A stretch of 19,811 nt of DNA from Gemmatimonadota bacterium (GTDB taxonomy: Bacteria > Gemmatimonadota > Gemmatimonadetes > Longimicrobiales > Gaopeijiaceae). The notes beneath the pieces were generated by a model, which saw nothing but the letters and a program-made list of their open reading frames with translations, did not search any database and was not told the DNA's origin. The DNA is taken from contig JAHHMJ010000082.1 in assembly GCA_018678395.1 (NCBI GenBank), positions 1-19,811 of the forward strand, read 5' to 3'. The stretch's first letter is position 1. Every line of letters begins with the position of its first letter. This document shows, in pieces, positions 7,294-14,888 of the stretch. The position numbers and the translations under genes were made by a program.

Positions 7294-8000
7294 GAGGCCC
7301 CCTCGGGCGCGGCCGCACCGCGGCGCGGCGGTACCAGCCTCAGGGCGAGGGCCTCGGCGGCGGACGCGAGCCGCCTGGGATCGTCGTCGGTGCCCGGCTG
7401 CCCGGCCTCGACGCCGAACCAGAGCACACGCCCGCTCCGCACGTCCACGAGCGCGGCCACGTACTCCACCGGCACCGGACCGTCGGTCGCGACGCCCAGG
7501 GAGTCCGTCGGCGCCGCACCCCGCCGGACGGCGACGGGAAGCAGCGCGAGCGATGCGTCGGTGACTGCTCCGATCCGGCGCAGCACACCGTAGATCGGAT
7601 CACCGATTCGGTTCACCTCGGCCCGGAGAAATACGTCGACCGGGAGGTTCTCGAGCGGCGCGTTGAGCGCCGGGGATCGCGCCAGCGTCCGCTCCAGGTC
7701 CTCGGGGAGCAGCCACTCCGGCCCCGCGCCCGGGCCCGAGAGCGCGAAGGCCATCTCGGCCGTCGGATCTCCATCCACACCGAAGTTGCGTTGCACCGGA
7801 AAGACGATCACGCGCTGGCCGACGAGGCTCGGCACGTAGCCGCGCGACTGACCGGGCACGAGGGGCGCGCCGGAGGCGCAGGCACCGGTGGCCACTGCGG
7901 CGAAGGCGGCCACGAGGGCCCAGCCCGCGCGAGCGGAGTGCCGGTGGTCGCGTCGGCGCGGAGGCGGCGAACCGCGGAGCGGAGGTCGGGTGGAAGGCAT
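7290..8000 (-). CDS. Uncharacterised lipoprotein, first gene of the glutarate-linked run
   Basis: The 236-residue protein has a long basic Pro/Arg-rich N-terminus, a hydrophobic stretch at about 26-40 and a lipobox ending at Cys41 (Ala-Thr-Gly-Ala-Cys). The mature part includes a segment near 110-135 (EDLERTLARSPALNAPLENLPVD) and strands such as VEYVAALVDVRSGRVLWFG that recall outer-envelope lipoproteins of the CsgG/TolB-N type, where a cell-surface factor reports a summed value; this is a loose resemblance only. I chose ATG at 8000 rather than a longer frame to 8114, because a promoter candidate lies at 8065-8093 and the signal peptide fits. Its stop overlaps the next start by four bases. 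Confidence 0.7.
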   Translation of the reverse strand: MPSTRPPLRGSPPPRRRDHRHSARAGWALVAAFAAVATGACASGAPLVPGQSRGYVPSLVGQRVIVFPVQRNFGVDGDPTAEMAFALSGPGAGPEWLLPEDLERTLARSPALNAPLENLPVDVFLRAEVNRIGDPIYGVLRRIGAVTDASLALLPVAVRRGAAPTDSLGVATDGPVPVEYVAALVDVRSGRVLWFGVEAGQPGTDDDPRRLASAAEALALRLVPPRRGAAAPEGAS

Positions 8001-8064
8001 CGGATGCACGAATGGATGTACGGTGCCGGCGGCACGGGCGTTCCGAAGAGCACCGGAGACCCGT

Positions 8065-8093
8065 AAGCTACCGGGCGCCTCGGGCGCGTTGAA
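8065..8093 (-). promoter_or_regulatory. Candidate sigma70-type promoter for the 8000-to-3094 run
   Basis: On the minus strand TTCAAC (8088-8093) and TAGCTT (8065-8070) are separated by 17 bases, placing transcription start near 8058 and leaving a leader of about 58 bases before the ATG at 8000. The downstream half contains the 11-mer shared with the cytochrome leader. The match to consensus is moderate. Confidence 0.35.
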
Positions 8094-8164
8094 CCCCGGC
8101 ACCCCTCGGTGCAAGGTCCGCGCCCGGAGGGCGTAGTTTACACCGTCCCCCGCCCGGAGAACCG

Positions 8165-9913
8165 ATGTTCCCTCGCCCCCGTACGGCCCTCGCGGCGTCC
8201 ATGCTGGTCCTCGCGGCCTGCGGAGACGGAGTGGCGACCGCTCCGGATGCGACCCTGGTGGCGTTCACCGAGGTCACGGGCTCGGTGCGCCCGGATGCAC
8301 CGCTCGCCGTGGAACTGCGCAACGGGGGCAGCGACCGCTTCGGCCCGATCCGCATCCTCACCGGAGAGATTCTCGACCCCGCCGATCTGTCGCAGGTGGG
8401 CGCGCGCCTGATCCCGGACCCCTCGATCGTCTCGACGCTCGCTCCGGGGGCGACCGCCCGCGTCGAACTCCGTCTCATCGGGGGTGAGGCGCTCGGGCTG
8501 GAGACCTATCGCTCCCGCGTGACCGCCCGGATCGACGGGGCCGACGTCGCCACGGTCGACGTCGAGGTGGTCGGCCAGGAGGCGCCCTCCTCGCCCGTTG
8601 CGACGCTGACCCTGACCGCGCCCGAGAGCGTCCGGCGCGGTGACGTTGTCCGACTCGGAGCCGCCGCGGTCGACCCCTCGGGAGCCGCCGTCGAAGACCC
8701 GGCCATCCGGTGGGCGCTCGACCCCGCGGACGGCGGCTGGATCGATGCGGACGGCCGCTTCGTCGCCTATCGGGAGGGTCCGATCCGGATCACCGCTCGC
8801 GCCGGATCGGTCACCGACGCCATCGAGGTGACGGTCATGCCGCGAGGGGGCCGCATGGACTTCACCCTCGTGGGAGAGGGTCTGGAGACGGAGCGCTTCA
8901 CCTCGGACCTCTGGGTGCACGGCGGCTTCGCGTGGACCGGCAGCTGGGGCGTGCGCCAGAACGGCGGCACCCCTGCGTTCGGGAATCAGCTGCGAACGTG
9001 GCGGCTGGGGGCCGGCGACCCGGTCGCCACCGACGCCCTTGAGGTCGACGCGCGCACGACCAACGACGTGAAGGTCTCCGACGACGGGGCTCTCGCCGTC
9101 GTCACGCACGAGGGCTCGCAGGACGGGCTCAACGGCGTCACCATCCTCGACCTCGCCGACCCGGCCGACCCGCAGGTCGTCGGACGGCTGATCGGCCACG
9201 GCCTGGAGAGCGGCGTCCACAACGCCTGGATCGACGACCACTGGCTCTACCTGGTGCTGGACGGCGTGGGTTCGGGACTGCGCGTCTTCGATATCGCCGA
9301 CCCGGCCAACCCGCGTCGCGTAGCCTCGTACTGGGCCGGTGAGAGCTTTCTCCACGACGTGCTCGTGCGAGACGGACTCGCCTTCCTCTCCCACTGGAAC
9401 GCGGGGCTCGTGATCCTCGACGTCGGCAACGGCGTGGCCGGGGGACGGCCGGACGCGCCCGTCGAGGTCGGCCGCCTGAGAGACCTCGGAGGTCAGACGC
9501 ACAACGTGTGGTACTGGCCGGACCGGGGCCTGGCCTTCGTGGGCGAGGAAGACTTCGAGACCCCCGGTCGCATGCATGTCGTAGACGTGTCGGATCTCGG
9601 CGACCCGCGCGAGATCGCGACGTTCGCGGTGCCCACGACGACCCCGCACAACTTCTGGCTGGACGAGGAGGCGGCGGTGCTCTACCTCGGATGGTATGCC
9701 GCCGGGGTTCGCGCGCTCGACGTTTCGGGCGAACTCATGGGTGAGCTGGACCGCCAGGGTCGCGAGTTGGGTTCGTGGACGCGGCCCGACGCAGCGCCCG
9801 CCTGCTGGTCGGGGATGGGGACCTGCACCTGGGCCCCCCAGCTTCACGAGGGCCGCCTCTACCTCGCCGACATCAACCGGGGGCTGGTGGTGCTGGAGCC
9901 ACGCATCCGGTGA
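8165..9913 (+). CDS. LVIVD-repeat beta-propeller lipoprotein with N-terminal Ig-like domains
   Basis: Predicted cell-envelope lipoprotein of 582 residues; the lipobox Val-Leu-Ala-Ala-Cys ends at Cys19. Residues about 30-137 and 144-225 look like two beta-sandwich (Ig-like, BIG-type) domains. From about 230 a propeller is built from LVIVD-type repeats of the form GVxxLDLADPADPxVVG, starting near 324, 371, 414, 469, 514 and 573. Each blade carries a His or Asn-Asp at a matching position (Asn300-Asp301, His352, His397, His446, His495, His561). Cys547 and Cys554 could form a disulfide. The catalytic or binding role of LVIVD proteins is not established. The gene is divergent from the run ending at 8000 and overlaps the next start by four bases. 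Confidence 0.85.
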   Translation: MFPRPRTALAASMLVLAACGDGVATAPDATLVAFTEVTGSVRPDAPLAVELRNGGSDRFGPIRILTGEILDPADLSQVGARLIPDPSIVSTLAPGATARVELRLIGGEALGLETYRSRVTARIDGADVATVDVEVVGQEAPSSPVATLTLTAPESVRRGDVVRLGAAAVDPSGAAVEDPAIRWALDPADGGWIDADGRFVAYREGPIRITARAGSVTDAIEVTVMPRGGRMDFTLVGEGLETERFTSDLWVHGGFAWTGSWGVRQNGGTPAFGNQLRTWRLGAGDPVATDALEVDARTTNDVKVSDDGALAVVTHEGSQDGLNGVTILDLADPADPQVVGRLIGHGLESGVHNAWIDDHWLYLVLDGVGSGLRVFDIADPANPRRVASYWAGESFLHDVLVRDGLAFLSHWNAGLVILDVGNGVAGGRPDAPVEVGRLRDLGGQTHNVWYWPDRGLAFVGEEDFETPGRMHVVDVSDLGDPREIATFAVPTTTPHNFWLDEEAAVLYLGWYAAGVRALDVSGELMGELDRQGRELGSWTRPDAAPACWSGMGTCTWAPQLHEGRLYLADINRGLVVLEPRIR

Positions 9914-11001
9914 GGGGGGTCAGGCGTTCGACACGGTCGGCCGTGATCGCCGGAGCGGCCGGGCTCGCACTGACGCTCCTCGCCGGCTGCGGCGCGAACG
10001 ACGAGGGCCCACGGCTGCTCGTAACGTCCGGCTTCACCGACGAGGTCCTGCTGCTCGACCCTGCCGACGGGACCATCACCCGACGCATCGCGGTCGATCC
10101 CCGCCCCGGCGAACGCGACGAGCCCCACGGCGTCGCGGTGTCGCCCGACGGCCGCCACTGGTGGGTGACCGTGGCCCACGGCGATCCGACGCTGCACCTC
10201 TTCGAGTCCGGCGGCGACCGCCGCGTGGGAACCGTCACACTCGGCCTGCCGGGGGCCGGGCGTCCCGGGATCTCGCCGGACGGCGGCACGGTCATCGTGC
10301 CGGACTACTGGCTCGGCGGCACGGGTGCCACGAGCGGCGCTGCGGTCGTGCGCGCGGACGATCTGGCGGTGGTCGAGCGTCTCGAACTCTGTCCCGCCCC
10401 GCACCAGGCGGCCTATTCGCCGGACGGTCGGTGGGTCGCCGTGCCCTGCCCGCTGTCCGACGAGGTGCTGCTCCTCGATGCGGCCGATTTGTCCGTCCGA
10501 CACCGCGTGGGTCTCGGGCTCGCGCCCGGGGCACCGTTCGCCACGGAGCCCGGCAATCCCCTGGTGCGTCCCATGAACGTGGCCTGGGCGCCGACCTCCG
10601 ACCGGGTGTGGGTCACCCTCATGCGACAGGGAGCCGTCTCGGCGATCGACACCACGGGGGTGGAGTTGGCGCGCGGGGCGACTCCGCGCCAGCCGACCCA
10701 GATCGCCGTCACCCCCGATGGATCGAGACTGATCGTGCCGGCGCGTGGCGACTTCCTGCTGGCCGTGCTCGACGCCGAGACGCTGGAGACGGTGGACCGC
10801 ATCGTCCTGGCCGATGATCCACATCCGCACGGGGTGGTCCTGTCGCCGGACGGCGCCACCGCCTTCATCGCACACGAGGGGACCACTCGAAGTAGCGGCG
10901 CCGTGACCGCCGTCCGACTCGCCGACGGACAGGTCCTGTGGCGAACGGCCGCCGGCGTGTTCACGCTCGGAATCGCGTGGCGCCCGGGGCCCGGGGACTG
11001 A
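9910..11001 (+). CDS. YncE/YVTN-like beta-propeller lipoprotein
   Basis: A 363-residue lipoprotein with lipobox Leu-Leu-Ala-Gly-Cys (Cys27), followed by a propeller built from repeats ending in SPDG or TPDG (near 78, 122, 170, 268 and 312), each paired with strands such as DEVLLLDPADG. Several repeats begin with Pro-His (His73, His165, His307). Such proteins are usually periplasmic or surface binding scaffolds; the ligand is unknown. I chose the GTG at 9910, which overlaps the LVIVD gene stop (GTGA) and places the signal peptide correctly; a longer frame from 9775 is a shadow of the LVIVD gene. The coupling implies that the two propellers are made in a fixed ratio. Confidence 0.85.
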   Translation: MRGVRRSTRSAVIAGAAGLALTLLAGCGANDEGPRLLVTSGFTDEVLLLDPADGTITRRIAVDPRPGERDEPHGVAVSPDGRHWWVTVAHGDPTLHLFESGGDRRVGTVTLGLPGAGRPGISPDGGTVIVPDYWLGGTGATSGAAVVRADDLAVVERLELCPAPHQAAYSPDGRWVAVPCPLSDEVLLLDAADLSVRHRVGLGLAPGAPFATEPGNPLVRPMNVAWAPTSDRVWVTLMRQGAVSAIDTTGVELARGATPRQPTQIAVTPDGSRLIVPARGDFLLAVLDAETLETVDRIVLADDPHPHGVVLSPDGATAFIAHEGTTRSSGAVTAVRLADGQVLWRTAAGVFTLGIAWRPGPGD

Positions 11002-11009
11002 GCCGACGC

Positions 11010-11038
11010 TCGACACGATCCCCGAGGCGCCCTATCGT
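11010..11038 (+). promoter_or_regulatory. Candidate promoter for the cupin/SDR/ilvE run
   Basis: TCGACA (11010-11015) and TATCGT (11033-11038) are 17 bases apart in the 75-base gap after the YncE-like gene, about 40 bases before the cupin start. The match is reasonable for a GC-rich genome, but no further element supports it. Confidence 0.4.
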
Positions 11039-11076
11039 GCGGCGATTCTCGACCTGCCTCATCACCGCCCGAGCCC

Positions 11077-11463
11077 ATGTCCGATTCCTCTCCGGTCCGC
11101 CACGTCCGCTGGGACGACCTCCCCGTCGAGCCCGTCACCGATCAACTGCGCCGCAAGCTGGTCACGGGCGAGCGCATGATGATCGCCCAGGTCTTCCTCG
11201 ACGAGGGCGCGGTCGTCCCGAAGCACAGCCACCACAACGAGCAGATCACCTACATCCTCTCGGGTGCCCTGCACTTCTGGATCGGTGAGGACGAGGCGCA
11301 GGAGATCGTCGTGCGCGCGGGCGAGGTGCTGCACATCCCCGCGCACGTGCCTCACAAGGCGCTGGCCCTCGAAGACACGCTGGACGTCGACATCTTCTCG
11401 CCGCCGCGCGAAGACTGGCTCGACGGGACCGACACCTACTTCCACGACGCGCAGGACGGCTGA
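11077..11463 (+). CDS. Single-domain cupin protein
   Basis: A 128-residue small cupin with both conserved motifs: PKHSHHNEQITYILSG (about 48-63) supplies His50, His52 and the Glu55/Gln56 pair for metal binding, and GEVLHIPAHVPH (82-93) supplies the closing His90 or His93. Single-domain cupins of this type include mannose-6-phosphate isomerase-like, quercetinase-like and unknown enzymes, so the reaction is open. The stop TGA at 11461 abuts the ATG of the SDR gene with no spacing, so the two are one translation unit. A candidate promoter lies in the 75-base gap upstream. Confidence 0.88.
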   Translation: MSDSSPVRHVRWDDLPVEPVTDQLRRKLVTGERMMIAQVFLDEGAVVPKHSHHNEQITYILSGALHFWIGEDEAQEIVVRAGEVLHIPAHVPHKALALEDTLDVDIFSPPREDWLDGTDTYFHDAQDG

Positions 11464-12252
11464 ATGGACCTCGGCATCGAAGGACGGGTGGCCCTCGTCG
11501 CCGCCTCGTCCAAGGGCCTCGGTCGCGCGATCGCCGAAGAGCTCGCCGAGGCGGGCTGCCCACTGGCGCTGTGCGCGCGGGGTCCCGAGGCGCTGGAAGC
11601 GGTGCGCGCGGAGCTGGAGCTCGCGGGCAACCGCGTCGTGGCCGTCCCCGCCGACCTCTCCACGGCCGAGGGATGCGACGCCGCCGTCGCCGCGGCCCTG
11701 GATGCGTTCGGGCGCGTCGACATCCTGGTCACGAACGCCGGCGGCCCGCCGGCGGGCCCCTTCGAGAGCCACCCGCCCGAGGCGTGGCGCTCCGCCGTGG
11801 CGCTGACGCTGGAAAGCGTCCTGCACCTGGTACGCCGCGTGCTCCCGGGCATGAAGGAGCGGCGCTGGGGGCGGATCCTCAACGTCACCTCCATCGCCGT
11901 GAAGCAGCCGGTCGAGGGCCTCATCCTGTCGAACACGGTGCGGGCCGCCGTTACCGGTTTCGCGCGCACGCTCGCCAACGAGGTGGCGCCCTTCGGCGTC
12001 ACGGTGAACAACCTGATGCCGGGCTACACGCGCACCGACCGCCTCGACGAACTCGCCGGGGCGATCGCCGAGCGAGACGGCATCTCGCGCGACGAGGCCT
12101 TCGCACGCTGGGAATCCCAGGTCCCGATGGGACGGGTGGGCGAGCCCCGCGAGTTCGCGGCACTGGCGGCCTTCCTCGCCTCGGAGCGAGCTTCGTACAT
12201 CACCGCCCAGTCCGTCGCGGTCGACGGCGGCTGGATCCGCGCCCTTCTCTGA
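11464..12252 (+). CDS. SDR-family protein of the degenerate BKR-like subgroup
   Basis: A Rossmann-fold protein of 262 residues, by family a reductase or dehydrogenase of the short-chain superfamily. Its glycine motif reads AASSKGLG (13-20) instead of TGxxxGIG. TNAGG (90-94), the active-site Ser143 in NVTSIA, and VNNLMPGYTRTDRL (181-194) are present. The catalytic YxxxK is absent: the aligned residues are Ser156 and Arg160 in LSNTVRAAV. This is the pattern of the known atypical subgroup of BKR-like SDRs that resembles FabG but lacks the perfect cofactor and catalytic motifs. A usual FabG-type reduction is therefore doubtful. It sits directly between the cupin and ilvE genes. Confidence 0.9.
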   Translation: MDLGIEGRVALVAASSKGLGRAIAEELAEAGCPLALCARGPEALEAVRAELELAGNRVVAVPADLSTAEGCDAAVAAALDAFGRVDILVTNAGGPPAGPFESHPPEAWRSAVALTLESVLHLVRRVLPGMKERRWGRILNVTSIAVKQPVEGLILSNTVRAAVTGFARTLANEVAPFGVTVNNLMPGYTRTDRLDELAGAIAERDGISRDEAFARWESQVPMGRVGEPREFAALAAFLASERASYITAQSVAVDGGWIRALL

Positions 12253-12281
12253 CCTTCCCGTCACCCGAATCCTGCACCCCG

Positions 12282-13214
12282 ATGGCCTCTCTGCTGCCCC
12301 GCACCGACACGATCTGGAAGGACGGAGAACTCATTCCCTGGGAGGACGCCACCCTCCATCTGCTCTCCACCGCGGTCCAGTTCGGCGCGTCGGTCTTCGA
12401 GGGGATCCGCTGCTATCCCACGTCGAACGGGCCGGCGATCTTCCGGCTGCACGCCCACATCCGGCGGCTGTTCGACTCCGCGATCATCTATCGCATGCGT
12501 CCGGACCACGAGCCCGCCACGATCATCGAGGCCTGTCGCTCGGTCGTCCGCGAGAACCGCCTGGAGTCGTGCTACGTGCGCCCGATGGTGCTGCGCGGGT
12601 TCGGCGGTGCGGGTCTGTACGCGCCCAACTCCCCCATCGAGACCTACGTCGCGGCGTGGCCGTGGGGGTCCTACCTCGGCGAGGAGGGCATGGCCAACGG
12701 CGTCGACGTGTGCACCAGCTCGTGGACGCGGGCGGCGCCCAACACCTTCCCGGTGGCCGCGAAGGCGGCGGGCCACTACAACGCCGCCACGCTCATGAAG
12801 GCCGAGGCCGTCGGCAACGGCTTCGCCGAGGGGATCGCGCTCGGGCCCGACGGGCTCGTCAGCGAGGGTTCGGGACAGAACCTGTTCCTCGTGCGCGACG
12901 GCGTCGTCGTCACGCCCTTCCTCGATGGTACGTCGCTGCAGGGCATCACCCGGGACGCGGTGCTCACGATGGCGCAGGAGATGGGCATCCCGACGCGGGA
13001 GCAGCACGTGCCGCGGGAGTCGCTCTACACGGCCGACGAGCTGTTCTTCACCGGCACCGCCTCCGAGGTCACCCCGATCCGCAGCGTCGATCGGATCACC
13101 GTGGGTTCGGGGGGGCGCGGCCCGATCACCGAGCGCCTGCAGACGGCCTTTCTCGATCTGGTCCACGGGCGCGCGGACGATCCGCATGGGTGGCTCACCC
13201 ACGTGAACGACTGA
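12282..13214 (+). CDS. ilvE: Branched-chain amino-acid aminotransferase
   Basis: PLP enzyme of fold type IV that interconverts Leu, Ile and Val with their 2-oxo acids, using glutamate/2-oxoglutarate. The 310-residue protein matches E. coli IlvE along its length: IWKDGELIPWEDATLHLLS at the N-terminus, RLHAHIRRLFDSA (55-67), the PLP lysine Lys161 in AAKAAGHYN, SEGSGQNLF (194-202), GITRDA (221-226), and TGTASEVTPIRSVD (257-270), ending in GWL-x2-VN. I chose the ATG at 12282 by this alignment; an in-frame extension into the SDR gene (from 11571) is a shadow. It lies 29 bases after the SDR stop and its own stop is 28 bases before the channel gene. Confidence 0.95.
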   Translation: MASLLPRTDTIWKDGELIPWEDATLHLLSTAVQFGASVFEGIRCYPTSNGPAIFRLHAHIRRLFDSAIIYRMRPDHEPATIIEACRSVVRENRLESCYVRPMVLRGFGGAGLYAPNSPIETYVAAWPWGSYLGEEGMANGVDVCTSSWTRAAPNTFPVAAKAAGHYNAATLMKAEAVGNGFAEGIALGPDGLVSEGSGQNLFLVRDGVVVTPFLDGTSLQGITRDAVLTMAQEMGIPTREQHVPRESLYTADELFFTGTASEVTPIRSVDRITVGSGGRGPITERLQTAFLDLVHGRADDPHGWLTHVND

Positions 13215-13242
13215 CGGAGGACTCCTGGCCCGGCGCTCGGGA

Positions 13243-13884
13243 GTGGGCGGCGGGACGCGGGGACCGGGCGTGACGCTCTATCTGATCGACCTCGCCGGGG
13301 TCGCGGTGTTCGCGGTCTCGGGCGTGCTCGCCGCGGGCCGCAAGAAGCTGGACCTCTTCGGCGTCGTCGTCCTTGCCCTCGTGACAGCCATCGGCGGCGG
13401 CACCCTGCGTGACGTGCTCATGGACCGCGGACAGGTGTTCTGGGCGAGCGACCCGACCTACCTGGTCGTCATCACCGTGGTGGCGCTCCTGACCGTACAG
13501 TGGGTGAAGCGCTTCCCCACCCCGGAACACGCGCTGGAGCTGGCCGACGCGGCCGGTCTGGCCTTCTTCGTCATCAGCGGTGCGCGCATCGCCCTCGACG
13601 CCGGCCTCCCCGGGCTGAGCGTCGTGGTCATGGGCGTGATGACCGGTGTGGCCGGTGGCGTGATCCGCGACGTGCTGACGGCCGAGATCCCGTTCATCCT
13701 GCGGCACCGCCAACTCTACGCGACGGCGGCGATCGCCGGGGTCGCGGCCTACCTCGGAGCCGGCGGCATGGGGATCGCCGAGACTCCGGCGTCGCTCGTC
13801 GGCATGGGTGTGACCTTCGCGCTCCGGCTCGCCTCGATCTACGGGGATCTGCGCGTCCCCGCCTTCCACCTGGGGAACGAGTAG
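13243..13884 (+). CDS. UPF0126/TRIC-type cation channel family membrane protein
   Basis: A 213-residue integral membrane protein with about seven helices, built as an inverted duplication. It shows the two diagnostic repeats GGGTLRDVLMDR (about 48-59) and GGVIRDVLTAEIP (about 136-148), and FAVSGVLAAGRKKLDLFG after the first helix. Bacterial members form trimeric K+/cation-permeable channels related to animal TRIC; the physiological cargo here is unknown. The start shown is GTG at 13243. A GTG at 13270 (beginning Met-Thr-Leu-Tyr) with a GGGGA site upstream gives a length closer to relatives and may be the true start. It follows ilvE by 28 bases and converges on the 13904 gene. Confidence 0.9.
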   Translation: MGGGTRGPGVTLYLIDLAGVAVFAVSGVLAAGRKKLDLFGVVVLALVTAIGGGTLRDVLMDRGQVFWASDPTYLVVITVVALLTVQWVKRFPTPEHALELADAAGLAFFVISGARIALDAGLPGLSVVVMGVMTGVAGGVIRDVLTAEIPFILRHRQLYATAAIAGVAAYLGAGGMGIAETPASLVGMGVTFALRLASIYGDLRVPAFHLGNE

Positions 13885-13903
13885 GCCGATCGGGTGGTCC
13901 GAC

Positions 13904-14809
13904 TCAGCTGCTGATGAACCCCTGCAGCGGGTTGGTGCCGCCCTCGGGCGGAGGCGCCGGCTGGAAGGCACCGCCGGTGCGCGCGTCCATGCCGATCAGA
14001 CCGAGGAGCCGCTCCAGCGCCGCCTCTCCCTTTCCCCATCCGGCCCGCGTCAGCGCTCGCAGACCGCGAACCCCTCCGAAGGTACCCAGGCCGAAGGCGC
14101 CGCTGGCGGCGCCCCAGGCGGCGAGCGGAGCGGCCACGACGCTGCTCACGATCGCCCCGGTGAGCAACGCGGCGAGGAGGCCCGCGACCGGGGCCAGCCC
14201 CGAGACCACCCACGTGCCGAGCCGCCGCGAGAACGCCAGCGGCGCGCGCAGCGTCAGTTCGCAACGTCCGTCGTCGAGCGCCACCAGACGCGACTGGATC
14301 TGTCGTACGTCGGCCCAGTGATAGAGGTCGACCATCAGGCGCTCGGTGGCCTGCAGGCCGACCGCGGGAAGATCGAAGTGCAGCCAGCCACCCTCCAGCG
14401 GCTCGCCGCCGGAGGTATCGATCAGGCTGAGCCGAAGCCTCGGAAACACCCGCTGCATGGAGGCGAAGATCACCTCGGCGGGATGATCGTAGGTGCGCCG
14501 TGCCAGAAGGGCCGGGGGCGCATCGCCCAGCATGCGGCGCGACAGCGGCGTGGCCTCGTCCTCGTGATCGAGGGCGGCCGACTCCTCGATGGCACGGTCG
14601 ACGAACTCGGCCGAGATACCCGCCTCGACCGCGGCCTGGCGGACGTGCGTGAGGGAGTAGCCCGTGCTGGCGCTCTCGGATTCGACCTCCCGCCGCGCCA
14701 GCCCCTCGGAGCGCTTCTCCAGCGCGCGCGCGGCGTCGGCCTGCAGCTCGGCGGCTCGCTGCCAGAGGCGGCGGGCCTGGGCGTCGTCGAGGCGAGTGTC
14801 GTCGGTCAT
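13904..14809 (-). CDS. Uncharacterised membrane protein with N-terminal helical domain
   Basis: I do not recognise this 301-residue protein with certainty. An N-terminal region (about 6-78) of charged helices includes YSLTHVRQAAVEAGISAEFVDRA, similar in style to small helical domains of bacterial membrane-linked proteins. The middle (about 105-195) alternates strands and resembles a soluble alpha/beta unit. Two membrane helices follow at about 200-222 and 222-247 (rich in Ala, Val, Gly), and the C-terminus is Pro/Gly-rich. It converges on the channel gene with a 19-base gap and lies 79 bases downstream of the gamma-glutamyltransferase, with which it may share a transcript. Confidence 0.75.
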   Translation of the reverse strand: MTDDTRLDDAQARRLWQRAAELQADAARALEKRSEGLARREVESESASTGYSLTHVRQAAVEAGISAEFVDRAIEESAALDHEDEATPLSRRMLGDAPPALLARRTYDHPAEVIFASMQRVFPRLRLSLIDTSGGEPLEGGWLHFDLPAVGLQATERLMVDLYHWADVRQIQSRLVALDDGRCELTLRAPLAFSRRLGTWVVSGLAPVAGLLAALLTGAIVSSVVAAPLAAWGAASGAFGLGTFGGVRGLRALTRAGWGKGEAALERLLGLIGMDARTGGAFQPAPPPEGGTNPLQGFISS

Positions 14810-14888
14810 CGTTCGTGGTTTCGGAGGCTTCCTGCAGGTGGCGCGGCCGTTCGTTCTACGACTGGGGCACTACCGACCTTCGCAGCCT

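Noticed and set aside
8138..9847. Minus-strand open frame of 569 codons.
   Set aside because: It is antisense to the LVIVD lipoprotein gene, whose lipobox and repeats are clear.
11062..12264. Minus-strand open frame of 400 codons.
   Set aside because: It is antisense to the cupin and SDR genes.
11571..12281. Extension of the aminotransferase upstream into the SDR gene.
   Set aside because: The translation is Arg/Gly-rich shadow; family alignment begins at 12282.
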